Positions 28,973 to 38,198 are shown, counted from the first letter of the stretch. The stretch is DNA of 64,000 nucleotides from Bacteroidota bacterium (GCA_009773515.1 WSXX01000016.1:62001-126000); one strand, 5' to 3'. The notes: generated by a model from the letters alone, not told the origin. Translations and numbers: made by a program.

Positions 28973-30079
28973 TTATTTCGAATAATTCTGATAAACCATC
29001 TCAATTCCTTGTTTAAGACTTATTTTGCTTGTCCATCCCAGCGACGCCAATCTTGAACTGTCAAGTAACTTTCGCGGAGTTCCATCGGGTTTGGTGAGGT
29101 CAAAATCAATCTTACCTTTAAATCCAACCACTTCCTGAATTGTCATTGCAAGATCTTTGATTGAAACTTCATTTCCAGAGCCTATATTTATGTGAGTATT
29201 TCTTACCTGCCCGGCATTTTCACTTCTCAGTGTTTTCAGCAAATCTTTGAACCCATAATTCTGCATCAGAAAAACGCAGGCATCAGCCATATCATCACTC
29301 CACAAAAACTCCCTTAAAGGGCTTCCTGAACCCCAAAGCGAAAGAGTAACCTGAGAAACATCGCCATCAGTAGATTGGGAAATACCATACCTTTTAAGGT
29401 ATTCAAGTATTTCACTTTCTGACGTATCCTGACCTATCCCTGCAGAGTTATGTGTAAGAAGGTCCTGATGAATTGCTTTCAAATCTCCATTGCTGAGGCA
29501 TTTACTCAGGTGAATCTTGCGGATAAGGGCCGGAAGCACATGCGAGTTTTCAAGGCTGTAATTGTCATTCAATCCATAAAGATTGGTAGGCATCACCGAA
29601 ATAAAGTCAGTACCATACTGATTGTTGTATGCCTCGCACATTTTCAGTCCTGCTATCTTTGCAATGGCATAAGGCTCATTGGTAAATTCCAGTTCGCTTG
29701 TGAGCAACTGCTCCTCATTCATTGGCTGAGGTGCATTTTTAGGATACACGCAACTACTCCCCAGAAACAACAATTTGGTAACGCCACACAGATAAGCACT
29801 GTGAATCACATTATTTTGAATCTGCAGATTTTCGAATATAAACTGAGCCCTGAAGGTATTGTTGGCCATTATCCCTCCTACCTTGGCTGCAGCCAGAAAC
29901 ACATATTCAGGCTTTTCGTCCTGAAAAAACTGTAGAACCGAAACTTGTGATGTCAGATCAAGCGCTGCATGTGTGCGGGTTATAATATTAGAATATCCTT
30001 TGGAGATCAAATTGCGAACAATTGCACTTCCTACAAGTCCCTTGTGCCCGGCAACGAAAATTTTGCTGTTTGGATTCAT
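28973..30079 (-). CDS. fcl: GDP-L-fucose synthase
   Basis: A 368-residue short-chain dehydrogenase that converts GDP-4-keto-6-deoxymannose to GDP-L-fucose with NADPH. The nucleotide-binding motif [15 protein letters not shown] is at the N-terminus. [11 protein letters not shown] carries the catalytic Ser, and YAIAKIAGL the catalytic Tyr-x3-Lys. An extra stretch of about 45 residues near 207-250 precedes [13 protein letters not shown]; similar long forms are usual in Bacteroidetes. It lies 25 bases after gmd in one operon, completing GDP-fucose synthesis from GDP-mannose. Confidence 0.95.
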   Translation of the reverse strand: MNPNSKIFVAGHKGLVGSAIVRNLISKGYSNIITRTHAALDLTSQVSVLQFFQDEKPEYVFLAAAKVGGIMANNTFRAQFIFENLQIQNNVIHSAYLCGVTKLLFLGSSCVYPKNAPQPMNEEQLLTSELEFTNEPYAIAKIAGLKMCEAYNNQYGTDFISVMPTNLYGLNDNYSLENSHVLPALIRKIHLSKCLSNGDLKAIHQDLLTHNSAGIGQDTSESEILEYLKRYGISQSTDGDVSQVTLSLWGSGSPLREFLWSDDMADACVFLMQNYGFKDLLKTLRSENAGQVRNTHINIGSGNEVSIKDLAMTIQEVVGFKGKIDFDLTKPDGTPRKLLDSSRLASLGWTSKISLKQGIEMVYQNYSK

Positions 30080-30104
30080 CTGTTAATTAGAGTTTAAGAT
30101 GATA

Positions 30105-31223
30105 TTATTCGAAGTAACTCAGCACATCATAACCGCCATCTTTCAGGTATTTGTCTTTTTTCGTAAGCTTGACATCGCCTTCCATCATATCTTTAACCAG
30201 TCCCTGCAGATCGTATTCGGGTTCCCAACCGAGTACAGATTTAGATTTGGCAGGATTACCGATCAGCAGCTCAACCTCTGTTGGCCTGAAATACATAGGA
30301 TCAACGGCAAGTACTTCTTTGCCAATCGGCAATTGAAACTCAGGATTATCACATTTGTCAACAAATGCTTTTTCATCAACACTGCTTCCGCTGAATCGCA
30401 AGGATATCCCAACTTCGGCAAAAGCCATTCTGACGAATTCACGCACTTCTGTAGTAACTCCGGTTGCAATTACGAAATCATCAGGTTTGTCCTGCTGAAG
30501 TATCAAATACATTGCTTTGATATAATCTTTGGCATGACCCCAGTCGCGCTGTGCCGATAAATTTCCCAGATACAGCTTATCCTGCATTCCCAATGCAATA
30601 CGCGAAACCGCCATGGTAATTTTACGGGTAACAAAAGTTTCACCTCGAATCGGAGACTCATGATTGAATAATATACCGTTTGATGCAAATATACCGTATG
30701 CTTCGCGATAATTAACTGTAATCCAGTAGGCATATAATTTGGCAACAGCATATGGACTACGCGGATAGAAAGGTGTTTTCTCACTCTGCGGAACTTCCTG
30801 AACCAGACCATATAATTCGCTGGTGGAAGCCTGATAAATGCGTGTTTTTTTACTCAGGCCCAGCAATCTCACTGCTTCAAGCAGACGCAGTGTTCCAATT
30901 CCGTCAGCATCAGCTACATATTCAGGCGAATCAAAACTAACCTTAACGTGCGACATAGCAGCAAGATTATAAATTTCGTCGGGCTGAACTTCCTGCACAA
31001 TTCTGATAATATTGGAAGAATCAGTCATATCGCCATAGTGAAGTACAAAATTGCGGTTTTCAATATGCGGATCCTGATAAAGGTGATCTATCCGGTTGGT
31101 ATTGAACATTGAACTACGGCGTTTTATGCCATGAACAATGTAATTTTTTCTTAGCAGGAATTCAGCAAGATAGGCACCATCTTGTCCTGTTACTCCTGTA
31201 ATCAGAGCTACTTTTTGCGACAT
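30105..31223 (-). CDS. gmd: GDP-mannose 4,6-dehydratase
   Basis: A 372-residue NADP-dependent dehydratase of the extended SDR class, making GDP-4-keto-6-deoxymannose. [20 protein letters not shown] starts near residue 5, [14 protein letters not shown] follows, [10 protein letters not shown] holds the catalytic Thr/Ser-Glu, and [12 protein letters not shown] the Tyr-x3-Lys. I chose the ATG at 31223 ([10 protein letters not shown]), which matches the family start; the frame stays open to an ATG at 31250, but those nine residues (MQIRKKQES) are not typical. It is first in the gmd-fcl operon. Confidence 0.95.
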   Translation of the reverse strand: MSQKVALITGVTGQDGAYLAEFLLRKNYIVHGIKRRSSMFNTNRIDHLYQDPHIENRNFVLHYGDMTDSSNIIRIVQEVQPDEIYNLAAMSHVKVSFDSPEYVADADGIGTLRLLEAVRLLGLSKKTRIYQASTSELYGLVQEVPQSEKTPFYPRSPYAVAKLYAYWITVNYREAYGIFASNGILFNHESPIRGETFVTRKITMAVSRIALGMQDKLYLGNLSAQRDWGHAKDYIKAMYLILQQDKPDDFVIATGVTTEVREFVRMAFAEVGISLRFSGSSVDEKAFVDKCDNPEFQLPIGKEVLAVDPMYFRPTEVELLIGNPAKSKSVLGWEPEYDLQGLVKDMMEGDVKLTKKDKYLKDGGYDVLSYFE

Positions 31224-31249
31224 ACTTTCTTGTTTTTTTCGAATTTGCA

Positions 31250-31257
31250 CAAATCTA
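31250..31257 (-). promoter_or_regulatory. Candidate -7 element for gmd-fcl
   Basis: The minus strand reads TAGATTTG, fitting TAnnTTTG, 27 bases before the chosen gmd ATG at 31223. This position supports the shorter start, since the -7 box reaches the upstream ATG at 31250. Confidence 0.45.
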
Positions 31258-31342
31258 CAAACTTATGAACAACCGTGAAGTAATTTGGTTAATGAAGCCC
31301 TAAAATAAATCGGGTATCAAAAGTTTTATAAAAACCATTGCA

Positions 31343-31375
31343 TTGAAGCATTGTAAATAAAGTATTCTAACTTTG
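31343..31375 (+). promoter_or_regulatory. Candidate promoter for the tungstate/molybdate-type ABC genes
   Basis: TTG at 31343-31345, a 22-base spacer, and TAACTTTG at 31368-31375 (fits TAnnTTTG), with the ATG at 31410. The predicted leader is about 28 bases. Confidence 0.5.
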
Positions 31376-31409
31376 CGACACGAATTAGTATTCATATCGA
31401 CTGGGAAAA

Positions 31410-32195
31410 ATGAGCAGCAGGGCTTTCAATTTAATACTTACATCAGGGTTGGCGCTCATCCTATTATTTATTCTTGCTCCGCTGGGTGGAATGATATTCA
31501 AAACTCCGCTTTCGGTATTGTTTGAGACCGCCACAGATAAAGAAGTTTCAAACAGCATCCTGCTTACCATATCTGCTTCATTTACAGCAACCTTAATTTT
31601 TGCAATGCTTTCTTTGCCGGCTGCCTGGCTTCTTGCCCGCAGGAATTTTCCTTTCAAAAGGCTTGTTCTGGGCATTATTGACTTACCGGTTGTTATACCT
31701 CACACTGCTGCAGGCATTGCTTTGCTGGGGCTTGTATCGCGGGATACCACCCTGGGCAGACTGGCCGATTCGGTCGGAATAGATTTTGTCGGACATCCCT
31801 CGGGTATTGTTCTTGCAATGGCATTCGTAAGTTTACCTTTTTTTATTAACGCGGCCCGTGAAGGATTTGCAAGTGTGCCTGTGCGATTTGAACATGCTGC
31901 GTTAAACCTTGGAATTTCGCCTTTCAGGGTATTTTTCACCATTTCGGTGCCTTTGGCTGCGCGGCATATTGTAAGCGGTGCAGTGATGATGTTTGCCCGC
32001 GGAATGAGCGAATTCGGCGCAATTGTTATAATTGCATACCAGCCAATGACTACGCCGGTGCTGATTTTTGAACGATTCAGCTCTTTCGGACTTCAGTATG
32101 CAAGACCTGTGGCACTTCTGTTTATTATTATTTCTGTGGCTATGTTTCTGCTTATGCGTTTATTGACCAAAGACCCCGAAAATGTTAGAAATTAA
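31410..32195 (+). CDS. ABC transporter permease, tungstate/molybdate type (WtpB/ModB-like)
   Basis: A 261-residue inner-membrane protein with about six transmembrane helices. The EAA-type coupling loop is seen as EHAALNLGISPFRVFFTIS near residue 165. VVIPHTAAGIALLGL and MSEFGAIVIIAYQPMTTPVLI are typical of molybdate/tungstate permeases. It overlaps the ATPase gene by 14 bases, so the two form one translation-coupled unit. No periplasmic binding protein gene adjoins. Tungstate, molybdate and sulfate permeases are hard to separate by eye; the WtpB-like reading is the best fit. Confidence 0.85.
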   Translation: MSSRAFNLILTSGLALILLFILAPLGGMIFKTPLSVLFETATDKEVSNSILLTISASFTATLIFAMLSLPAAWLLARRNFPFKRLVLGIIDLPVVIPHTAAGIALLGLVSRDTTLGRLADSVGIDFVGHPSGIVLAMAFVSLPFFINAAREGFASVPVRFEHAALNLGISPFRVFFTISVPLAARHIVSGAVMMFARGMSEFGAIVIIAYQPMTTPVLIFERFSSFGLQYARPVALLFIIISVAMFLLMRLLTKDPENVRN

Positions 32196-33219
32196 AAACC
32201 TCAACAAAACCTTTGGTCGGTTTAGCATTAAAAACATAAACCTGACAGTTGCTTCTGATGACTATTTTATTCTTCTTGGGCCTTCGGGAGCCGGTAAATC
32301 ATTGTTGCTCGAAATTATTGCCGGTCTCACCAAAGCTGACTCAGGAACCATCAAACTGAACGGAGAAGATATAACCGGAAAAGCAATCGACAAAAGAAAA
32401 ACAGGACTGATTTTCCAGCATCCGGCCATTTTCCCTCATCTGAGTGTAAAGGATAACATAATGTTTCCAATGGTTGGTTCATCGCGCGAAGCAAGAAAGT
32501 TAAAATCTGATTTGCTTGCCGAACAAATGGGAATTACACATCTGCTTGATTCCCGGACTGCAAAACTATCGGGTGGTGAGTTGCAACGTGTGGCACTTGC
32601 CCGGGTTCTCGCTTCAGAACCTTTGATCCTTTTACTCGACGAACCTTTGTCGGCAGTTGACACTTCAATGAAAACTGGTTTAAGAGGCCTCCTCAGAAAC
32701 CTCAATCAGAATGGGCTGCCCATACTACACGTTACACACGATTATGAGGAAGCAATTTCACTTTCCACTTCAATGGCTGTTATTGAAGACGGCGTAATTA
32801 TTCAGAAAGGAACGCCGGAAGCAATATTCAATAAACCGGCAAGTTCATTTGCTGCAGCATTTTCAGGAGAGCTGAACTTCTTTAAAGTCAGAATCAAAAA
32901 TCACAATATACATCCTGAAGGGAATAATGACATTTCCATAATCGGCCCGGAAATTATCGAAGATGGAACTGCTCATATTTTGATTCGCAGCAGAAACATT
33001 ATTATTTCAGTTCAGAAACCCGAACTCAGTACCATGAATAATTTTCAGGGCACTGTGCAATCCATAAACCCACTCCGCGATGGTTTTGAAGTAATGATTG
33101 ACTGCGGAATCAACATTTTCGCAAAAATAACAAGAGAATCAGTTGAACGACTTAGCCTTCATCCCGGCAAAAGTGTATGGGCATGCTTTAAAGCTTCTTC
33201 GGTTGAAATTATCAGATAA
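32182..33219 (+). CDS. ABC transporter ATP-binding protein, tungstate/molybdate type (WtpC/ModC-like)
   Basis: A 345-residue ATPase. Walker A LLGPSGAGKS at 31-40, the Q-loop IFQHPAIFPHL, the signature LSGGELQRVALAR near 131, Walker B LILLLDEPLSAVD near 152 and the switch His in HVTHDYEEA are all intact. A C-terminal TOBE/Mop-like oxyanion-sensing domain occupies about 240-345. It energises the permease encoded just upstream. The length fits ModC/WtpC proteins. Confidence 0.9.
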   Translation: MLEIKNLNKTFGRFSIKNINLTVASDDYFILLGPSGAGKSLLLEIIAGLTKADSGTIKLNGEDITGKAIDKRKTGLIFQHPAIFPHLSVKDNIMFPMVGSSREARKLKSDLLAEQMGITHLLDSRTAKLSGGELQRVALARVLASEPLILLLDEPLSAVDTSMKTGLRGLLRNLNQNGLPILHVTHDYEEAISLSTSMAVIEDGVIIQKGTPEAIFNKPASSFAAAFSGELNFFKVRIKNHNIHPEGNNDISIIGPEIIEDGTAHILIRSRNIIISVQKPELSTMNNFQGTVQSINPLRDGFEVMIDCGINIFAKITRESVERLSLHPGKSVWACFKASSVEIIR

Positions 33220-33249
33220 ACCTGTATGCCTTATGTCTGGCATAAGTAT

Positions 33250-35895
33250 TTAGTAATACACCACCTCAACACCAGGCCTTTTTTCCTTAAACTTGTTTAC
33301 ATTTTTTTCTGAAATCCGGGTATTATATATCCTGAGAAGCTTCAGACTCATCAAATTCTCAATTGGTTTTAAACTGCTTATGCGGGTGTTAAAACATGAC
33401 AACTGCACAAGCGCTGAAGATGAAGAAAGTGCATTCAGACGCGTTACCTGAGTTCCGGATATATCAAGAGTATTAAGTTTTGTAAGAAATTCCAGGGGAT
33501 CAATATCTTTGACAGGCGTGTTTGAACAATTCAGTATCTCAAGACCCGAATTGGTAGTCAGCGGACTGAGGTCAGAAACCGGAGTGTTTGAGCAATCAAG
33601 CTCTTTCACCCGTTTAATCAATCCGACTGGAAGTACATCTGCCACCTGAGTTCCTGAAAACCTGAGCACCTCCAATTTCCTGAGTTGTGATACCGGCATC
33701 AGCGATGAAATATCACGGTTACGGCTGATGTCAAGTTCCTTAATTGATGTAATTCTATGTAATTGCTCACGGTCAGGTGTGCCAGTGTAAGGGTCAATTT
33801 CAGCAAAAACCTGCTTCCATGAGGCAGGGAGTGAACCCCACCAGCTTACCAATTCAGCGCTCTGATAAACAACCAGCAAATCAGGAATACTATCCCAAAT
33901 CTTTTCAACCGTATTTGCAACTGCCGGAACACCATCAGCAAAAAGTTTTTCCAACCGTGTCAGATTGAGGATGGCATTGACGCTTGCTGCCTGAACATTG
34001 TCCATTTCCAGGCGCTGCAGATTTCGCAGATTTCCAATCGGAGAAATATCTATCGCTTTTGTATCTGAAATATTTAGCAGATTAAGTCCGGTAATACCGG
34101 ATAAAGGGGTAAGATCAATAACTGCAGTTTTGGAAATATTCAGCTCCTTGAGATCGGGCAAATCTTTGATTTCGAGCACACTCTGAATTCCTGAAGAAGA
34201 TGCATCCAGATTAGACAAAGATGGAAGCTTCCTCAACGGAGCAAGCGTTTGAATCTCTGCGTTTCCTGAAATATCAATCTTACGCAGGTTTGATATCTCA
34301 TATAACTGCTCCCGAAGCGGCGGATTCTGAACTTCAACAAGATTGCTGAAAACTGATTTCCACGCTTCAGCAAGAGTTTCCCACCAAACAGAAAGTTCCT
34401 CTGACTCATAAATGACTTTTACTTCGGGACGAGACTGAATGAAAGTAAGGGCTGCCTGCTTTCCAATCATTGATTTATCGCAATAAATAACTTTCAGATC
34501 GGGAAGCTTAAGTAAAGGAGCAATGTTGTTAACCGGAGTATAATCAAGATAAATATATTGAAGCTTCGGCATGGCAGCCAAAGGAATGACATCATTCACA
34601 TAAGTTTTTGTGAGGTAAATCCGTTGAAGTGCATCCATACCTTCCAGTGCACTGATATCTGACAAAGGTATTCCTGACATATCAAGGGTTTCGAGTAAAC
34701 TTAAACCCGCGAGCCCATCAAGAGATTTAAGCGGCACACGCGAAATTTTCAACTCCCTTAATCCGGTAAGTTCGCGAAGCAAAGCAATATTTTCAAGCGG
34801 AGTATCAGAAAGATTGAGAAATTCCAGCATTTTGAAATTCCCGACAGGAGTAATATCAGTAACAAAAGTTGAGGAAATATCAAGATTTCTGAGTCCTGTG
34901 GTATATTGAACAGGATCTAAGGTGGTAATCAGGGTTGAGGAAGCATTCAGAGATTCAAGCTTCGAAAGATTTCGTATCGGCCCGAGTTCAGTAACTCTGG
35001 CACCTGAAATATTCAGATGTTTCAGCATTGTAAATGCGCTTAAAGGCTCAAGATCGTAGATTCCTTTAAGTCCGCTGATATCCATTTGCTCCAGTCTCCA
35101 TAATTTCCGAACCTCAGCCAGCAATGAAGCAGGAGCAGTTTTTATGGTATCGGCTTTTTGCAGAGAATCCGGTAAATTATTGTTGGTTTTCACCAGAAGA
35201 TAGTCGCGGCCAACCTGTTGAATGAAACTCATTTTCAACCCGTCGTTAAGAATGGTTTCACTTGCAAAATAATTTCTCCACACGTCATCCAGGGCATTCC
35301 ACCAGGCCATAAGTTCCTGCTCTTCGCTTGAACGTGTGGTATAAATACTAACAATTTTCAATCCCCGGCTGGCTTTGTCAAGATTAATTTCGATAAATCT
35401 TGGCCTGTTCTCGTTGATATCCTTGCCTTCAATAGTTTTTCCTTTAAGGTTTCGGCTTGACTTAACCTTAAAATAGGTTTCCCCTTTTTCGTTGACTTCT
35501 GTGGTAATCTCTTCGACGGTGTACTTAAAAGTAACTTCCCTGAAAAAGAAGTCAATATCTTTCAGATACGCCTGAATGTCTTTGTTTGTAACTACATCCC
35601 TTTTTTCAACCAGATCATCCTCTACCTGAACTTTGCCATCGCGAAAAAACTTAAGAAAGGATTGATTTATAATGATATCCTTATCTCTGTATTCCGATTT
35701 AGGACTTCCCAGCGTATTGAAAGCAAACTCCATAAATCCAACAAGTTGGGTTGCCTGCTTCTGAAAAGTGGCAAGCTCATCTGCACTTAAGGTATCAGTT
35801 ACAGGCCCTGCGGATGTTGCAGTATTCTGCGAAAAAGCATTTGCGGCAGCAAGTACAATCAGCAATGCAACAATAAATTGTTTTAAACTATTCAT
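33250..35895 (-). CDS. Secreted leucine-rich-repeat protein with three WW-capped LRR blocks
   Basis: An 881-residue protein. The signal peptide ends near residue 22 (ANAFS). Residues 45-190 form an N-terminal domain that resembles the whole 191-residue protein encoded at 36827-37402. Three super-modules follow, each opening with a WW cap (AWWNALDDVWRNYF near 198, VWWETLAEAWKSVF near 504, SWWGSLPASWKQVF near 686). Each continues with about 22-residue LRRs of internalin type (LxxLDISGTxVxDIxPL) and ends in a VxVIY-like strand. LRRs usually bind proteins; the partner is unknown. The gene overlaps the upstream gene by 8 bases. A surface or periplasmic scaffold role is inferred. Confidence 0.85.
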   Translation of the reverse strand: MNSLKQFIVALLIVLAAANAFSQNTATSAGPVTDTLSADELATFQKQATQLVGFMEFAFNTLGSPKSEYRDKDIIINQSFLKFFRDGKVQVEDDLVEKRDVVTNKDIQAYLKDIDFFFREVTFKYTVEEITTEVNEKGETYFKVKSSRNLKGKTIEGKDINENRPRFIEINLDKASRGLKIVSIYTTRSSEEQELMAWWNALDDVWRNYFASETILNDGLKMSFIQQVGRDYLLVKTNNNLPDSLQKADTIKTAPASLLAEVRKLWRLEQMDISGLKGIYDLEPLSAFTMLKHLNISGARVTELGPIRNLSKLESLNASSTLITTLDPVQYTTGLRNLDISSTFVTDITPVGNFKMLEFLNLSDTPLENIALLRELTGLRELKISRVPLKSLDGLAGLSLLETLDMSGIPLSDISALEGMDALQRIYLTKTYVNDVIPLAAMPKLQYIYLDYTPVNNIAPLLKLPDLKVIYCDKSMIGKQAALTFIQSRPEVKVIYESEELSVWWETLAEAWKSVFSNLVEVQNPPLREQLYEISNLRKIDISGNAEIQTLAPLRKLPSLSNLDASSSGIQSVLEIKDLPDLKELNISKTAVIDLTPLSGITGLNLLNISDTKAIDISPIGNLRNLQRLEMDNVQAASVNAILNLTRLEKLFADGVPAVANTVEKIWDSIPDLLVVYQSAELVSWWGSLPASWKQVFAEIDPYTGTPDREQLHRITSIKELDISRNRDISSLMPVSQLRKLEVLRFSGTQVADVLPVGLIKRVKELDCSNTPVSDLSPLTTNSGLEILNCSNTPVKDIDPLEFLTKLNTLDISGTQVTRLNALSSSSALVQLSCFNTRISSLKPIENLMSLKLLRIYNTRISEKNVNKFKEKRPGVEVVYY

Positions 35896-36715
35896 GGTAG
35901 ATGTATTTCAATAACACGTCTTTTTGATTTTCGTCAATCTCCATCAATCCGGAAATTAGCCAGCCTGAATTACCTCCTGGCCGGTTGAATTCTGACAATT
36001 CAAAATACCAGCCATCGATCTGAAAAAAGTGAAATTTAACATTGCTTACATTCTTAAATTTCAGATTTCCTTTTTTAAACTCATAGAGAAAAAGTGTCAG
36101 AAAATCGGGCTGATACTCTTTTTCGGTATAAAGGTCAACATATTCCTTTTCTTTAAAAACCCTCACCAGATTCATAAAATCGAGTTCATGACTGAGCGGA
36201 TGCAAAAAATGGCTGCCGCTTTCCTGATTGGTGTTAAACATCAGATGGAAATGCCTGAAATAAACCTTTGAAATCACCCACTTGTAACCAAGTTTTTCCT
36301 GTTCAAGCTTCATATATAAGGTAACATTTTCATCTTTTCCCTGATAAAGGAATCGGGTAGTAACTTCAGCAAACCATTGTCCCTGATGAAAATTTAAAAA
36401 TTGCGGAGCAGCAGAATTCAGGACATCACGGGTGAATGAATCGCGCATCGGGTCGGTCATTGATGCATTTTGCTGATCGAAGAGCACATTCAGATACTTG
36501 CGGCGTAATTCAGTGCTGCGATAATCCTTATCGGCAGGGTAATAGCGGTCGCCTTTTGCATTCTCCTCTCCATTGAATCTCCTGAAAAACTGATTCACCT
36601 GCTTGGTTTGTGCATTCAATATGCTTTCATCGCCAAGCATAGAATTAAATGCCTGAGCAGGAGCCAACATGGGAAATATGATCATCAGCATCAACAACTT
36701 AACGTATCTTGGCAT
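35888..36715 (-). CDS. Secreted protein of unknown function upstream of the LRR protein
   Basis: A 275-residue protein with a signal peptide (MPRYVKLLMLMIIFPMLAPAQ) and no recognised domain. Residues 36-75 contain QVNQFFRRFNGEE and RRKYLNVLFD. The rest is rich in aromatic beta-strand patterns (GYKWVISKVYFRHF, WYFELSEF), compatible with an NTF2-like or repeated alpha+beta fold. It overlaps the LRR gene by 8 bases, strong evidence for joint translation. Function unknown. Confidence 0.8.
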   Translation of the reverse strand: MPRYVKLLMLMIIFPMLAPAQAFNSMLGDESILNAQTKQVNQFFRRFNGEENAKGDRYYPADKDYRSTELRRKYLNVLFDQQNASMTDPMRDSFTRDVLNSAAPQFLNFHQGQWFAEVTTRFLYQGKDENVTLYMKLEQEKLGYKWVISKVYFRHFHLMFNTNQESGSHFLHPLSHELDFMNLVRVFKEKEYVDLYTEKEYQPDFLTLFLYEFKKGNLKFKNVSNVKFHFFQIDGWYFELSEFNRPGGNSGWLISGLMEIDENQKDVLLKYIYHE

Positions 36716-36761
36716 ATTTCAGGATTAATTAGAGAATCGGAAGTGGAAGTGAATTAAATTT

Positions 36762-36807
36762 ACAAAAATCTGGCTTCAACACATAAATAGTTAAGGTTGA
36801 AGCCAGA
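36762..36807 (-). terminator. Strong hairpin between the secreted-protein genes, probable terminator/attenuator
   Basis: A perfect 12-bp stem TCTGGCTTCAAC/GTTGAAGCCAGA with a 15-base loop (arms 36769-36780 and 36796-36807). On the minus strand it is followed by ATTTTTG, so it can terminate transcripts from the upstream gene pair before the 275-residue and LRR genes. No exact TAnnTTTG lies between it and the next gene, so partial read-through is likely. Confidence 0.7.
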
Positions 36808-36826
36808 ATTAAAATAGTTAAAATCA

Positions 36827-37402
36827 TCAACCGGGTTTGGTTTCAGATACCCTGATATCTCCAAGCAGAACATCCCAGAAACCTATAATACGGCCAGATA
36901 TCTGGGTAGTTTTACGTTCAACGTAAACTGTTACATCTTTTTTGGTAACGTCAACATATCTCAGGCCTTCTTCGGTAGTTCCTTCAAAACGCTGATAAAT
37001 GGTTATAACGCCTACATACCTGCCATCCGGCTGACGTTCCAGATCGCTGATATACTGAATGTTATACCACGAAATATTGACTTTATCATAATTAAGCGCC
37101 ATCAGTCTTTCAAGATACTCTCTTACGCCGTAATAATTAACCTCTTCTTTGCTGAGGGATGAAACTCCCATCAGGGCACCATCAGCAAAAAGCTCAAGGG
37201 TGCGTTCTATTACGCGGTTTGCTTCCGACCAGGGGGTATCTTTGTTTCCAACGATGCTGATGTATTTGCTCAGATCACGGACTTTTTCAAGAGCAAGAGA
37301 GTCAATTGCCTGCTTGCGTGAAGGGCTGATATCGTCCTGCGCCCATGTGTTGCCTGCTGAAAAAATCATCAAAGCAGCCAGTATTCCTAAGATTTTTGTC
37401 AT
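36827..37402 (-). CDS. Small secreted protein sharing a domain with the LRR protein
   Basis: A 191-residue protein with a signal peptide (MTKILGILAALMIFSAGNTWA). The mature part can be aligned by eye with residues 45-190 of the LRR protein: vGNkdTpwSEaN versus LGSPKSEYRDKD, LELFADGA versus FLKFFRDGK, and VREYLERLMAL versus IQAYLKDIDFF, followed by a beta-rich half. The two probably share one domain used alone here and as an N-terminal cap there. It starts 6 bases after the lipoprotein gene. No known family recognised. Confidence 0.75.
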   Translation of the reverse strand: MTKILGILAALMIFSAGNTWAQDDISPSRKQAIDSLALEKVRDLSKYISIVGNKDTPWSEANRVIERTLELFADGALMGVSSLSKEEVNYYGVREYLERLMALNYDKVNISWYNIQYISDLERQPDGRYVGVITIYQRFEGTTEEGLRYVDVTKKDVTVYVERKTTQISGRIIGFWDVLLGDIRVSETKPG

Positions 37403-37408
37403 GATTAT

Positions 37409-38098
37409 TTATTTTTTAATCAGTTCCAGTTCTTTAATTTTTCCATTGTTGTCAAGCACTGCATTGAGCACCTTGTTTGGTGATTTTTTCTGGTCTTTGA
37501 TAAATTCCAGATATTTCCTGATGGTGGTAGGTCTGTCGTAATCCTTGATATCACCATCGCTGCTTATCAAAATCAAAACAGGAACTTCATCACCTGCAAA
37601 AGCAGCCATCGCTTCACGAATACGGGCGTTGGCTGATGAAACATCACTTGCCGAAGCAACGGCATCCAACGACTGGTTAATTGCTCTGAACTGTCCACCT
37701 TCACGCAATTCGCGTTCACGGGCTTCTTTTTCCCGCTGCATTCTTTCTTCTTCTTTTTTACGCTCAACTGCGGCACGCTCTCTGGCAAGAACCTCTTCAG
37801 CCTGAACAATCAGATCCTTAACTTCCTGATCTTCAAGATTCATCCGCTTAATGGTTGCAAGTTTAAATTCTTTTTCTTCAAGAGTCATCCTGCCATCATC
37901 ATTAATAATTGCCAGAAGATCGGTCTTTGCTTTGGCAGTTTTTTCAGCCAGCTCCATAGCGGCTTTCTTTTTGGCTGCTTTTTTTGAGCTTTTGCATGAT
38001 GTGAAACTTGCCCCTAAAGAGACGATCAACATCATTACCAAAAACATCCTGAACTTACCCGCAAAATTAAAGCGGAGTTGGTTTTCTGTGTTCATCAT
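37409..38098 (-). CDS. Lipoprotein with charged helical region, first gene of the secreted operon
   Basis: A 229-residue protein with a signal sequence ending in lipobox ASFTSC (Cys35), then a Lys/Ala-rich linker (KSSKKAAKKKAA). Residues 50-100 read DDGRMTLEEKEFKL followed by NLEDQEVKDLIVQAEE, resembling TerB-like helical repeats. A very charged coiled-coil (EVLARERAAVERKKEEER) comes next. The last 70 residues form a small alpha/beta domain (VPVLILISSDGDIKDYDRP). An ATG two codons in could also serve as start. It heads the four-gene group and has a promoter and leader hairpin upstream. Function unknown. Confidence 0.75.
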   Translation of the reverse strand: MMNTENQLRFNFAGKFRMFLVMMLIVSLGASFTSCKSSKKAAKKKAAMELAEKTAKAKTDLLAIINDDGRMTLEEKEFKLATIKRMNLEDQEVKDLIVQAEEVLARERAAVERKKEEERMQREKEARERELREGGQFRAINQSLDAVASASDVSSANARIREAMAAFAGDEVPVLILISSDGDIKDYDRPTTIRKYLEFIKDQKKSPNKVLNAVLDNNGKIKELELIKK

Positions 38099-38168
38099 GA
38101 TTAAGTATTAATTTGGGTTTAAAACTCATTTTGCTATCAAAAATTGTGCGATTCTGCACAGAAATGCC

Positions 38169-38198
38169 GGGACTTAGCAATTTTTGTTAAGTCCCGCA
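38169..38198. other. Leader hairpin upstream of the secreted operon
   Basis: A 9-bp perfect stem CGGGACTTA/TAAGTCCCG extended inward by GCAA/GTT pairing and outward by AAATGC/GCATTT across one bulged C. It lies between the candidate promoter and the lipoprotein ATG, so it would form near the 5' end of the mRNA. On the plus strand it is followed by TTTTATTTT and could act as a terminator, but no plus-strand gene precedes it. Confidence 0.6.

Noticed and set aside
29450-29935. 161-codon open frame antisense to fcl
   Set aside because: The fcl frame has all catalytic motifs; the antisense frame has none and uses unusual composition.
33224-33242. Hairpin between the ABC ATPase and LRR genes as a terminator
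   Set aside because: The TATGCC/GGCATA stem is short and has no T-run in either direction, so I cannot call it a terminator.
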